From the NCBI RefSeq assembly GCF_007995055.1, contig NZ_VOQQ01000001.1, positions 2,339,001 to 2,403,000 of the forward strand: a stretch of 64,000 nt of DNA, read 5' to 3'. A program made the position numbers and the translations under genes. Under the pieces are notes generated by a model. That model was not told the origin of the DNA. It worked only from the letters and a program-made list of their open reading frames with translations, and searched no databases. Below are positions 27,005 through 37,963 of the stretch, piece by piece. Each line of letters begins with the position of its first letter. Positions within the stretch are counted from its first letter, which is position 1. This DNA is from Sphingosinicella ginsenosidimutans (GTDB taxonomy: Bacteria; Pseudomonadota; Alphaproteobacteria; Sphingomonadales; Sphingomonadaceae).

Positions 27005-28480
27005 ATGACGGACGAGAGACGGGCGCCGCAAGGTTCGGGCCGCCCCGGCATGCGCGATCTGACGCAGGGGCCGATCGGCAAGACGCTGATCGCCTTCGCG
27101 GTGCCGACCTTGATCTCGTCGATCCTCCAGTCGCTCAACGGATCGATCAACACGATCTGGGTGGGGCGCTTCCTTGGCGAGGATGCGCTGGCGGCGACAT
27201 CGAACGCCAATCTCACCATGTTCCTCTTGATGTCGTTCGTCTTCGGCTTCGGCATGGCGGCGACGGTGCTGATCGGCCAGGCGTTCGGGCGGCACGACAT
27301 GGACGGGCTGCGCCGCGCGTTCGGGACCGTGACCGGCGCCTTCGTACCGGTAGCGCTCGCGATCGCGGTGCTCGGATGGATATTCGCGCCGGCGCTGCTC
27401 CACCTGCTCGCGACTCCGCCGGCCTCGCAGCCGCTGGCGGTCGCCTATCTGCGGGTGATTTTCATCGCGATGCCGCCGCTGCTGCTCGCGGTGGTGGTGA
27501 TGATGGGCCTTCGCGGGACGGGCGACGCGATGACCCCGCTCTGGTTCATGATCGTCTCGGTCGTGCTCGACAGCGGATTGAACCCGGTCTTCATCCTCGG
27601 CCTCGGCCCGGCGCCGCGGCTCGGAATCGCCGGATCGGCGATGGCGACGGTGATCGCCAACTATGTCGCGCTGATCGGGATCCTCATCTACATCTACGCG
27701 CGCGATCTGCCGCTGCGGCTGCGCGGGGCGGAGCTTCGCTACCTCATCCCCGATCCCGCCTTGCTCAGGACGATCATCCTGAAGGGCATCCCGATGGGGT
27801 TGCAGATGATCGTCATCTCCGCCTCGGCGCTCGCCACGCTCGGCCTCGTCAATCGCGAGGGCGTCGACACGACCGCGGCCTTTGGCGTCGCCATGCAGCT
27901 TTGGACCTATATCCAGATGCCGGCGATGGCGCTGGGCGCCGCCGTGAGCGCGATGGCGGCACAGAATATCGGCGCCGGCCGGTGGGACCGGGTGGGCCTC
28001 GTCGCCCGATCGGGCATTCTCTACAATTTCGCGATCACCGGCATTCTCGTCGTGCTGCTGGCGATCGCGGATCGGCCGGCGCTCGCGCTTTTCCTGGGCG
28101 GGCATAGCCCCGCCCTGCCGATCGCCGAACATATCCAGCTGCTCGCGACCTGGAGCTTCCTCCTCCTCGGCGTCACGATGATCCTGTTCGGCACGGTGCG
28201 CGCGAACGGTGCGGTCGTCGGGCCGCTCATCATCTTCGCCATCGGCCTCTTTCCGGTGCGGCTCGGCTTCGCGCTCGGCGCCTATCCCTGGCTCGGCGCC
28301 GACGCCCTGTGGCTGAGCTTCCCGGTCAGCTCGCTCGCCAATCTCGCGATGGCGACCGGCTATTATCTTCATGGCGGATGGCGCAAAGCGCGGATGGGCG
28401 CACCGATCAGCGTCGCCGAAGCCATCGAGGAAGCGGAGGCGACGACCGAGCCGGGCGGACGGCTCAACCCGGCTGGTTAA
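27005..28480 (+). CDS. MATE family efflux transporter
   Basis: A 491-aa membrane protein with about 12 helices in two pseudo-repeats, each opening with the family pattern: LTQGPIGKTLIAFAVPTLIS near residue 20 and LLRTIILKGIPMGLQMIVIS near 255. SLNGSINTIWVGRFLGEDALAA and GMAATVLIGQAFGRHD in the first half, and MALGAAVSAMAAQNIGAGRWDR in the second, are the conserved MATE signatures. Such pumps exchange Na+ or H+ for cationic drugs. The tail of about 35 residues is polar. The substrate is unknown. Confidence 0.93.
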   Translation: MTDERRAPQGSGRPGMRDLTQGPIGKTLIAFAVPTLISSILQSLNGSINTIWVGRFLGEDALAATSNANLTMFLLMSFVFGFGMAATVLIGQAFGRHDMDGLRRAFGTVTGAFVPVALAIAVLGWIFAPALLHLLATPPASQPLAVAYLRVIFIAMPPLLLAVVVMMGLRGTGDAMTPLWFMIVSVVLDSGLNPVFILGLGPAPRLGIAGSAMATVIANYVALIGILIYIYARDLPLRLRGAELRYLIPDPALLRTIILKGIPMGLQMIVISASALATLGLVNREGVDTTAAFGVAMQLWTYIQMPAMALGAAVSAMAAQNIGAGRWDRVGLVARSGILYNFAITGILVVLLAIADRPALALFLGGHSPALPIAEHIQLLATWSFLLLGVTMILFGTVRANGAVVGPLIIFAIGLFPVRLGFALGAYPWLGADALWLSFPVSSLANLAMATGYYLHGGWRKARMGAPISVAEAIEEAEATTEPGGRLNPAG

Positions 28481-28490
28481 GATGTTCTAG

Positions 28491-31764
<3,274 letters not shown>

Positions 31765-31768
<4 letters not shown>

Positions 31769-32322
31769 GCGCGGCGGTGATCGAAACGCCGCGGCTCGTG
31801 CTGCGCGACTGGAGCGAGGCGGATATCGCCCCGTTCATCACCCATACCAACACGCCGGCGGTGATGCGCTGGCTTGGCGGGCCGCTGCCGGAGGCGGACA
31901 TTCCCGATCGGCTGCGCGCGCGCATCATGCGCTGGCATGGCGAGCGCGGCTTCACCTTCTGGGCGGTCGAGCGAAAGGCGGACAAGGCGCTGCTCGGCTT
32001 TTGCGGGATCAAGATCGCCGACGATGCCGGATCGCCGGTCGAGGGGCTTTATGAGATCGGCTGGCGGCTGCGCGAGGACGCCTGGGGGCAGGGCTATGCA
32101 AAGGAGGCGGCGATCGCCTCGCTCGATTTCGCGTTCGACCGGCTCGGGGCTCCTCGCGTCATCGCGCTCACCGTGACCGGCAATCGTGCGAGCTGGGGGC
32201 TGATGGAGCGGCTCGGCATGACCCGCCGGGCCGATCTCGATTATGAGGGCCCCGCCTGGGCGGAGGGTCCGATCATCGTCTATGAGATCGAGAAGGCGGC
32301 ATGGACGGCGCAACGCTCCTGA
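31765..32322 (+). CDS. GNAT family N-acetyltransferase (RimJ/RimL type)
   Basis: A 185-aa acetyltransferase. The opening TPRLVLRDWSEADIAPF, the central EIGWRLREDAWGQGYAKEAA, which carries the acetyl-CoA pyrophosphate loop (G-Q-G-Y-A), and VTGNRASWGLMERLGM are the RimJ/RimL-like signature in order. I use the GTG at 31765, which overlaps the previous stop and begins VSAAVIETPRL. It overlaps the gamma carbonic anhydrase by 22 bp. The acceptor may be a protein amino terminus or a small amine. Confidence 0.87.
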
Positions 32323-32870
32323 GCTTCGACGGCAAGGCGCCGCTCGTCGACCCCGCGGCCTTCGTCGCGCCGGGCGCGCGGCTGATCGGCGACGTCGCGG
32401 TCGGCCCCGGCTCCAGCATCTGGTACAATTGCGTGCTTCGCGGCGACGTGAACCGGATCCGCATCGGTGCGCGGAGCAACGTCCAGGACGGCAGCGTCAT
32501 CCATGTCGAATCGCCCCATCCCGGCGCAGAGGCCGGCCACGCGACGATCATCGGCGACGAGGTGCTGATCGGTCATCTCGCGATGATCCACGGCTGTCGC
32601 CTGCATGATCGCGCCTTTGTCGGCCTCGGCGCGATCGTCATGAACGATTGCGAGATCGAGGGCGATGCAATGCTCGCCGCCGGCGCGATGCTGACGAGCG
32701 GCAGGCGCGTGCCTTCGGGCCAGCTCTGGGCCGGCCGCCCCGCCAAATATGTGCGCGATCTGACCCTGGCCGATATCGAATCGATGCGGGCCGGCGTCGC
32801 CCATTATGCCGAGCTCGCCGAGCGGCACGTGGCCGCGCTCAATCGCCGAGGCGCGCCTTCAGCCGATTGA
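32301..32870 (+). CDS. Gamma carbonic anhydrase family protein
   Basis: A 189-aa left-handed beta-helix protein of the gamma-CA/PaaY group. Hexapeptide turns can be read through the chain (VAPGARLIGDVAVGPGSSIW, RIGARSNVQDGSVIHV). H68, H92 and H97 (VIHVE, IGHLAMIHGC) are the likely metal ligands. A C-terminal helix with LADIESMRAGVAHYAELAE packs on the prism. The family hydrates CO2 or has only structural roles. Its last 32 bp overlap the convergent lipoprotein gene. Confidence 0.9.
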   Translation: MDGATLLSFDGKAPLVDPAAFVAPGARLIGDVAVGPGSSIWYNCVLRGDVNRIRIGARSNVQDGSVIHVESPHPGAEAGHATIIGDEVLIGHLAMIHGCRLHDRAFVGLGAIVMNDCEIEGDAMLAAGAMLTSGRRVPSGQLWAGRPAKYVRDLTLADIESMRAGVAHYAELAERHVAALNRRGAPSAD

Positions 32871-33348
32871 GCCGGTCGAGATGCTCCTCGGCCTGGCGCG
32901 AAAGCCGGTCGATCGCCGACTGGAGCGCCGCATAATCGGCCTCGTTCGTGGCCTGGTTCGAACGGCGCGCCGCGATCTGCTCCAGCTCGCCGAGCGCGCC
33001 GGCGGCACGGCCCCGCGCGGCCTCGAGCCGGGAGAGGGCGACCTGGGCATCGACCCAGCTGTCCGATCCGCTCGCCCCGGCACGGGCGACCGCCGCCTCG
33101 GCAGGGGCGTAGGCGGCATCGAAGTCGCGCCCGCCGGCCTCCGCTTCGCCGATCAGCAGCGACACGTCGCGGCCGAGCGCGGCGTCCGGCGCGACTTCGA
33201 CGGGTGCGTGCTCGGGCGGCTCGATCGACGAATCGAGCTCCGCCGGTCGTATGGCGAGGGACGGAAACTGCCCGTTGGACGCACAGCCGGCGAGCGCGAA
33301 GGCGGCGATCAGAAGGGCGGGGGAAAGGCGGCGCGCGGCGATCGTCAC
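32839..33348 (-). CDS. Putative lipoprotein with helical repeats
   Basis: A 169-aa protein with a type II signal: LLIAAFALAGC places the lipidated cysteine at C22, followed by SNG, which does not carry the Asp+2 inner-membrane retention signal, so outer-membrane placement is possible. The rest is Ala/Glu/Arg-rich and predicted helical, with TPR-like spacing (SRLEAARGRAAGALGELEQIA) and a coiled C-terminus (SAIDRLSRQAEEHLDRLNRLKARL). It is not recognised beyond that. It converges on, and overlaps, the gamma-CA gene. Confidence 0.72.
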   Translation of the reverse strand: MTIAARRLSPALLIAAFALAGCASNGQFPSLAIRPAELDSSIEPPEHAPVEVAPDAALGRDVSLLIGEAEAGGRDFDAAYAPAEAAVARAGASGSDSWVDAQVALSRLEAARGRAAGALGELEQIAARRSNQATNEADYAALQSAIDRLSRQAEEHLDRLNRLKARLGD

Positions 33349-33401
33349 ATCCGCTCCCTATGCCGCGCGGCGGCCGGGGGCAACAGCGGTGCAGTCCGGG
33401 C

Positions 33402-33429
33402 TTGCGCGCGCCGATCCTTCCCCCTATGT
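33402..33429 (+). promoter_or_regulatory. Possible promoter of tRNA-Arg(ACG)
   Basis: TTGCGC (33402-33407), a 16-bp spacer and CTATGT (33424-33429) stand 13 bp before the tRNA 5' end. This is a weak match made by eye. Confidence 0.3.
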
Positions 33430-33442
33430 GGCCCCTTCCCGC

Positions 33443-33519
33443 GCGCCCGTAGCTCAGCTGGATAGAGCACCAGACTACGAATCTGGGGGCCGGAGGTTCG
33501 AATCCTTCCGGGCGCGCCA
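33443..33519 (+). tRNA. tRNA-Arg (anticodon ACG)
   Basis: A 77-nt cloverleaf: acceptor GCGCCCG pairs with CGGGCGC, followed by G and an encoded CCA. The anticodon stem CCAGA/TCTGG encloses loop CTACGAA, giving anticodon ACG (A34 normally becomes inosine and reads CGU, CGC, CGA). The T arm contains GGTTCGAATCC. The gene is in an open region between two minus-strand genes. Confidence 0.97.
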
Positions 33520-33538
33520 ATCCCTTCCGAAGAGCCGG

Positions 33539-34858
33539 TCAGCGTGCGCCTGAAAGCTGCGCGCCATAGTCGCCCGAGAGGTGTCGGGTGAGGATGAAAT
33601 CGCGCATCATCCTGAGATAGCCTTCCGGCTGGCGGGTGGAGAGGCGTTCGTCGTCGGCTGTGGTCTCGAACGCGTAGATGCCGTGCTCGGTGCCCGGGAA
33701 GATCGCGACGCGGATCGGCCGGCCGGCGGCGGCGAGGGCGTCGAGGCGGCGCGCGGTCTCGGCGCTGGGCGCGTCGATATCCTCCTCGGCCAGGATCCAG
33801 AGCTGCGGCACATCGAGGTTCCGAAGCACCGGCATCGGATCGTAATCGAGCTGGAGCCCGGCGAAGAGCGGCGGGCCGATCCGGCGCAGCTCCTCCTCGC
33901 TCTTCTGCATCAGGACATGGGTGACATCGCCGCGCACATGGCGGAACCAGGGCGCGGAGCCGTGGCGGCGGCGGGCCTCCTCCATCTGCGCGTAGCCGTC
34001 CTGGAAACCGGAGCGAAGCATCGTCAGCGAGGCCTCCGCGAAATCATTGGCCTGCGCGACCGCCGCCGGGCCGAAGCCGTGGCGGGAGACGCCATAGGCG
34101 ATCGCCTCGCGCTCCTCGTCGGCCGGCGAGACGGCGAGGCCGAAGCACACGATCACGAAATCGACCGGCTCGATCCGCGCGGCGAGCGGCGCCACCCAGC
34201 CGCCCTGGCTCCCCGCCTGATAACCGACCGGCCCGGCGCGCCCGCCCGCCAGCCGCCGCGCCTCGCGCGCCGCGGCGACCGCGTCCAGCGCAAGCGTGAG
34301 ATAATTCTGGGTATAGGCGCCGCCCGATCCCCCGGTGCCGCGCTTGTCATAGACGAACGCGCCGATCCCCATCGCCGGCAACAGCCGCTGGAGCGAATAG
34401 AGCTCGCGCGCCGAATCATGCTCCGATCCGTGGACCAGGACGACGATCGGCACCGGCCCGGCCCCGCGCGGAAGGACGAGGCGACCGGCGAGAGAAACCT
34501 CGCCGCTGCGGAAGCTGGTCTCGGTCGTATCGAAGTCGATCCTGCGTCCCTGCGTCCCGCCGAAACGGATGCCGCGATCGGCGCAGGGGGTGAAGGAAAC
34601 AATGATGCCGGCCGGCCGGCCGGTCCAGCCGAGCGTGCTGCGATATTCGGGCCCGGGCCCAGACAGAAGGCCGGTCGTGCCGTCGAGCCTCCGCCAGCGC
34701 AGCGCCGTGCCCTCCGATGGCGCGACATCGACGATCGCACCGTCGGCGAGTCGATAGGTCCCGGCGCGACAATCGACAGGGGCGGCCGAAAGCGCCGAGG
34801 CCGCGCCCAGCCCGATGGCCAGCAAAAAGGCCACGTGTTTCAAAATCTTGAGCAGCAT
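33539..34858 (-). CDS. Exported alpha/beta hydrolase (acyl-peptidase/esterase-like)
   Basis: A 439-aa protein with signal peptide MLLKILKHVAFLLAIGLGAA. About residues 25-115 form a non-catalytic beta domain; the hydrolase follows. The strand IVVLVHGSEHDSARELYSLQRLLPAMGIGAFVYDKRG has the oxyanion and DKRG features of the S9/S15-related group, and YQAGSQGGWVAPLAA carries the nucleophile, with Ala where the first glycine of G-x-S-x-G usually is. EEDIDAPS and GTEHGIY are likely Asp and His sites. It lies between the two tRNA-Arg genes, divergent from the caspase-like gene. Confidence 0.82.
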   Translation of the reverse strand: MLLKILKHVAFLLAIGLGAASALSAAPVDCRAGTYRLADGAIVDVAPSEGTALRWRRLDGTTGLLSGPGPEYRSTLGWTGRPAGIIVSFTPCADRGIRFGGTQGRRIDFDTTETSFRSGEVSLAGRLVLPRGAGPVPIVVLVHGSEHDSARELYSLQRLLPAMGIGAFVYDKRGTGGSGGAYTQNYLTLALDAVAAAREARRLAGGRAGPVGYQAGSQGGWVAPLAARIEPVDFVIVCFGLAVSPADEEREAIAYGVSRHGFGPAAVAQANDFAEASLTMLRSGFQDGYAQMEEARRRHGSAPWFRHVRGDVTHVLMQKSEEELRRIGPPLFAGLQLDYDPMPVLRNLDVPQLWILAEEDIDAPSAETARRLDALAAAGRPIRVAIFPGTEHGIYAFETTADDERLSTRQPEGYLRMMRDFILTRHLSGDYGAQLSGAR

Positions 34859-34867
34859 CGCCTGAGT

Positions 34868-34882
34868 GTATCATCCAGATAC
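34868..34882. promoter_or_regulatory. Inverted repeat GTATC-N5-GATAC before the hydrolase start
   Basis: GTATC (34868-34872), five bases, GATAC (34878-34882), centred about 17 bp upstream of the minus-strand hydrolase ATG at 34858, in the 146-bp region shared with the caspase-like gene. It might be an operator or part of a promoter. It is short enough to be chance. Confidence 0.25.
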
Positions 34883-35004
34883 GACACCTTCAACCGTTCG
34901 CGGCGTGGGCGGGCAAGCTGGCCGAATGCTGACGGACATATTCATTCTTCCTTCAGTCACACTTCCGGATTAGGTGCGGCGAACCGTTCTTTCGGGAGGA
35001 CGAA

Positions 35005-36666
35005 ATGAGGGGGTTGAAGACGGCTCTGACGCTCGCGGCGGCGCTCATGCTCGGCGCGCCGGCGGCGATCGGACAAAGCGGCGGCACAGCGCCGACGGCG
35101 ATCCAGGCCGGCCAGACCGCGCAGGGCGAGCTTTCGATGAACAGCGTGCAGCTGCCGTCGGGAAAGTATCAGGCCGTCTATGTCCTCGAGGGCCGGCGCG
35201 GGCAACGCGTCGCGCTCGATCTCCATTCCGAGGATTTCGATTCCTATCTCGTCGTCACCGGACCGGACGGGTTCAGCCTCGCCAATGACGATGCGCCGAA
35301 CGGCGGCGATTCGCTCGACAGCCGGATCGTCGCGCAGCTTCCGGCCGACGGCGCCTACCGGATCGCCGTCACCACCTATCGGCCGGGGGAAACGGGCCGT
35401 TACCAGCTTCGCGCCTCGCTCCCGCCCGCGAACATGCCGGTCACGACCGCGGATCCGGCGCAGCCAATCCAGTTCGGCAGTGTCGTCACCGGGCGGCTGG
35501 CGCAGGGCGACGCCCGCATGGCGAGCGGCGAATTCACCGATCGTTATCGCTTCACCGCGCGGCGCGGCCAGCGCGTGCGGATCGATCTCACCGCGGCGAA
35601 GTTCGACACCTATCTGATCCTGCGTCACCCGGACGGCAGCCAGGACGACAATGACGACCGCCGCGATGAAAACGGCGAGACATCGCTCGACAGCCGCATC
35701 GACCGGGTCCTCCCGGAGGACGGCGAATATATTGTCACCGTGACCTCCTATCGCCCCGGCGCGACCGGCGAATATCGCCTCGCCGTTGGGCCAAGCCCCG
35801 GCGTCGCGCGCCAGAATGCGGTGCCGGGCGGCGCGCGGGTCATCGCGATCCTGGTGGGCGTATCCGACTATGGCGGCCGCACGTCGAACCTGCCCAACAC
35901 GGATTCCGATGCGCGCGAGCTCTTCAACAGCCTTCGCGCCAGCGGCCTGCTCCACCCGGCGAGCATCCTGCTCACCAATGAGCAGGCGACGACCAAGGCG
36001 GTCCAGGATGCCTTTGCCCGTGCTTCGCGGGCGGCCGGGCCGAACGACCTCTTCCTCTTCTTCTTCTCCGGTCATGGCGACCAGGTCGACGTGCCGGTGA
36101 GCGCGGCCGAGCTGGACGGACGCAGCGAGACGATCGAGCTTCGCGACGCGGCGATGCGCGATGTCGAGCTCGGGCAGCTCTTCGATACCGTCCATGCGCG
36201 CATGGAGATGGTGGTGCTCGACAGCTGCTTTTCGGGGGGTTTCCGCAACCTCATCAACCGGCCGAATGTGATGGGCCTGTTCAGCTCCGAGGAGGATCTC
36301 ACCAGCCTTGTCGCGAGCCGGTTCAAGGCCGGGGGTTTCCTCGCCTATTTCCTGCGCGAAGGGATGACCGGCGACGCCGACAGGGACGGCGACCGGCTGG
36401 TCACGGCCGGCGAGCTCGCCGATTATGTGCGGCGCCGGTTCCGGCGGGAGGGCGAGATCCCCGCCGACACGCGCGAGGAGGAGCATGGCACGCAGAATCT
36501 GATCGTCGAGCGCGGCGGTCTTCGCGTCGACGATGTCGTCGTGCGGCTCGCCGGCGGCGCCCAGCTTGCCGAGGCGACGCCGCAGCGCGCCGTGGTCCGC
36601 GCCGCGCCGCTCCCCGAGACCGACGTGAAGGCCACCGCCGGCGCCGGCACCCCCAAGCAGCGCTGA
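35005..36666 (+). CDS. Exported caspase-like (C14) peptidase with two PPC domains
   Basis: A 553-aa protein. Signal peptide at 1-23 (MRGLKTALTLAAALMLGAPA then AIG). Two pre-peptidase C-terminal-type beta domains follow (about 30-140 and 155-270), each ending in a Y-x-I/V-x-V-T-(T/S)-YRPG motif before GRYQL or GEYRL. The caspase fold runs from about 280: IAILVGVSDYGG, H357 in FFFSGHGDQ and C408 in VLDSCFSGGF form the catalytic dyad. A long linker rich in Arg/Glu ends the protein. Bacterial metacaspase-like enzymes cut after Arg, Lys or Asp. It is divergent from the hydrolase and flanked by tRNA-Arg genes. Confidence 0.88.
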   Translation: MRGLKTALTLAAALMLGAPAAIGQSGGTAPTAIQAGQTAQGELSMNSVQLPSGKYQAVYVLEGRRGQRVALDLHSEDFDSYLVVTGPDGFSLANDDAPNGGDSLDSRIVAQLPADGAYRIAVTTYRPGETGRYQLRASLPPANMPVTTADPAQPIQFGSVVTGRLAQGDARMASGEFTDRYRFTARRGQRVRIDLTAAKFDTYLILRHPDGSQDDNDDRRDENGETSLDSRIDRVLPEDGEYIVTVTSYRPGATGEYRLAVGPSPGVARQNAVPGGARVIAILVGVSDYGGRTSNLPNTDSDARELFNSLRASGLLHPASILLTNEQATTKAVQDAFARASRAAGPNDLFLFFFSGHGDQVDVPVSAAELDGRSETIELRDAAMRDVELGQLFDTVHARMEMVVLDSCFSGGFRNLINRPNVMGLFSSEEDLTSLVASRFKAGGFLAYFLREGMTGDADRDGDRLVTAGELADYVRRRFRREGEIPADTREEEHGTQNLIVERGGLRVDDVVVRLAGGAQLAEATPQRAVVRAAPLPETDVKATAGAGTPKQR

Positions 36667-36755
36667 GCGGATGGGCGCGGGAGCGCGCCGGCGCGCCCGG
36701 CCCGGTTCCGCTTGACCCGAGGCGGCGCATCGCGGAAATGGCGCACATCCAGGAC

Positions 36756-36832
36756 GGCCCCGTAGCTCAGCAGGATAGAGCAACTGATTCCTAATCAGTA
36801 GGCCACAGGTTCGAATCCTGTCGGGGTCACCA
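36756..36832 (+). tRNA. tRNA-Arg (anticodon CCT)
   Basis: A 77-nt cloverleaf: GGCCCCG pairs with CGGGGTC (one G-U), then A and encoded CCA. The anticodon stem ACTGA/TCAGT encloses TTCCTAA, so the anticodon is CCT, reading AGG. The T arm has ACAGGTTCGAATCCTGT. It is the second tRNA-Arg within 3.4 kb, in the same direction. Confidence 0.96.
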
Positions 36833-36906
36833 TCCGTTCATCTTCACCGCGCAACCTGTTGATGTGTCGTCACATTCTCGGTGTGCTGCGTGGGAGGGGA
36901 AGACCG

Positions 36907-37233
36907 ATGGATCCGCTGCCGAGCCGCCGGGCCGTGATCGCCGGCCTCATCGCCGCACCGTTGCTTGCAGGCTGCGCGAGGGATCGCGGCCTCTATCGCG
37001 CCTCGCACGATCCGGCCGGGACGCCGGTCGACTGGGATCGTGGGCGCGGATGCGACCGCCCGCAAGGCCTCCGTCGCGGGCGGCGCGACCGCCACGGGCG
37101 GACACGGGAGCGCGGCCCTCATCGGGAATGCGGGGACTATCGCTCCGCCGCCGAAGGCTATCCGGATACGCGCGGCGGATCGGCGCCGCCGCCGCTGCCC
37201 CCGCCGCCGCGCGTCCCTCGGACGCCGCACTAG
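36907..37233 (+). CDS. Small putative lipoprotein, Arg/Pro-rich
   Basis: A 108-aa frame starting MDPLPSRRAVIAGLIAAPLLAGC, where LLAGC is a lipobox (C23) and the twin arginine before the hydrophobic run could be Tat-like. GGGAGGGGAAGACCG before ATG 36907 provides a strong ribosome-binding site. The mature part is Arg/Gly-rich and ends in a run of prolines (SAPPPLPPPPRVP), without a recognisable family. The start is well supported; the low-complexity body could be chance coding in GC-rich DNA. Confidence 0.45.
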   Translation: MDPLPSRRAVIAGLIAAPLLAGCARDRGLYRASHDPAGTPVDWDRGRGCDRPQGLRRGRRDRHGRTRERGPHRECGDYRSAAEGYPDTRGGSAPPPLPPPPRVPRTPH

Positions 37234-37284
37234 TTTCCCTTCGCCACGCATCTGTGTATCCGCTTTCGGCCAAGGAGGCTCCGA

Positions 37285-37905
37285 ATGGCGGAACAAGCTG
37301 ATGCGTCGGACGACGGCGACCTCGTCGACGAACCGGGCAAGGTGCACGTGCCCGACGACGTCCAGGAGGCGATCCGCACCCTGATCCGATGGGCGGGCGA
37401 CGACCCGGAGCGCGAGGGGCTGCGCGACACGCCGAAGCGGGTCGCGCGGGCGTGGCGGGAATATGCGCGGGGCTATGGCGAGGATCCCGCCCATCATCTC
37501 CGCCGCACCTTCGAGGAGGTCGGCGGCTATGACGAGATCGTTCTGCTCAAGGACATCCCGTTCCAGTCGCATTGCGAGCATCATCTGGCGCCGATCATCG
37601 GCAAGGCGGCGATCGCCTATCTGCCGGGCGACAAGGTGGTCGGCATCTCGAAGCTCGCGCGGGTGCTTCACGGCTTCGCCCGGCGGCTCCAGGTGCAGGA
37701 GCGGCTGACCGCGCAGGTGGCCGACTGCATCTGGGACAATCTGCAGCCGCAGGGCGTGGCGGTGGTGATCGAGGCGAGCCATGCCTGCATGACGGCGCGG
37801 GGCGTCAAGACTCCCGGCGTGATGATGACGACCAGCCGGATGATGGGCGTGTTCCGCGACGACGAGCGCAGCCGCCGCGAGGTGCTGGCGCTGATGGGTT
37901 ACTGA
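37285..37905 (+). CDS. folE: GTP cyclohydrolase I
   Basis: A 206-aa zinc enzyme for the first step of tetrahydrofolate synthesis, converting GTP to dihydroneopterin triphosphate. The zinc ligands C97 and H100 (SHCEHHLAP) and C168 (SHACMTARGV) are present, together with GISKLARVLHGFARRLQVQERLT and the C-terminal RREVLALMGY. About 25 residues at the N-terminus are acidic and extra. The family is unambiguous. Confidence 0.97.
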   Translation: MAEQADASDDGDLVDEPGKVHVPDDVQEAIRTLIRWAGDDPEREGLRDTPKRVARAWREYARGYGEDPAHHLRRTFEEVGGYDEIVLLKDIPFQSHCEHHLAPIIGKAAIAYLPGDKVVGISKLARVLHGFARRLQVQERLTAQVADCIWDNLQPQGVAVVIEASHACMTARGVKTPGVMMTTSRMMGVFRDDERSRREVLALMGY

Positions 37906-37963
37906 CCAAGACGAACGACAAGGCGGCTTGAACCGCCGGTTGAGACGGGCAGGGAGGAAGCGA

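Noticed and set aside
33443..36832. Integrated element with att sites at the tRNA-Arg genes
   Set aside because: I could find no direct repeat of a tRNA 3' end in the interval and no recombinase gene; only the bracketed layout was kept as a finding.
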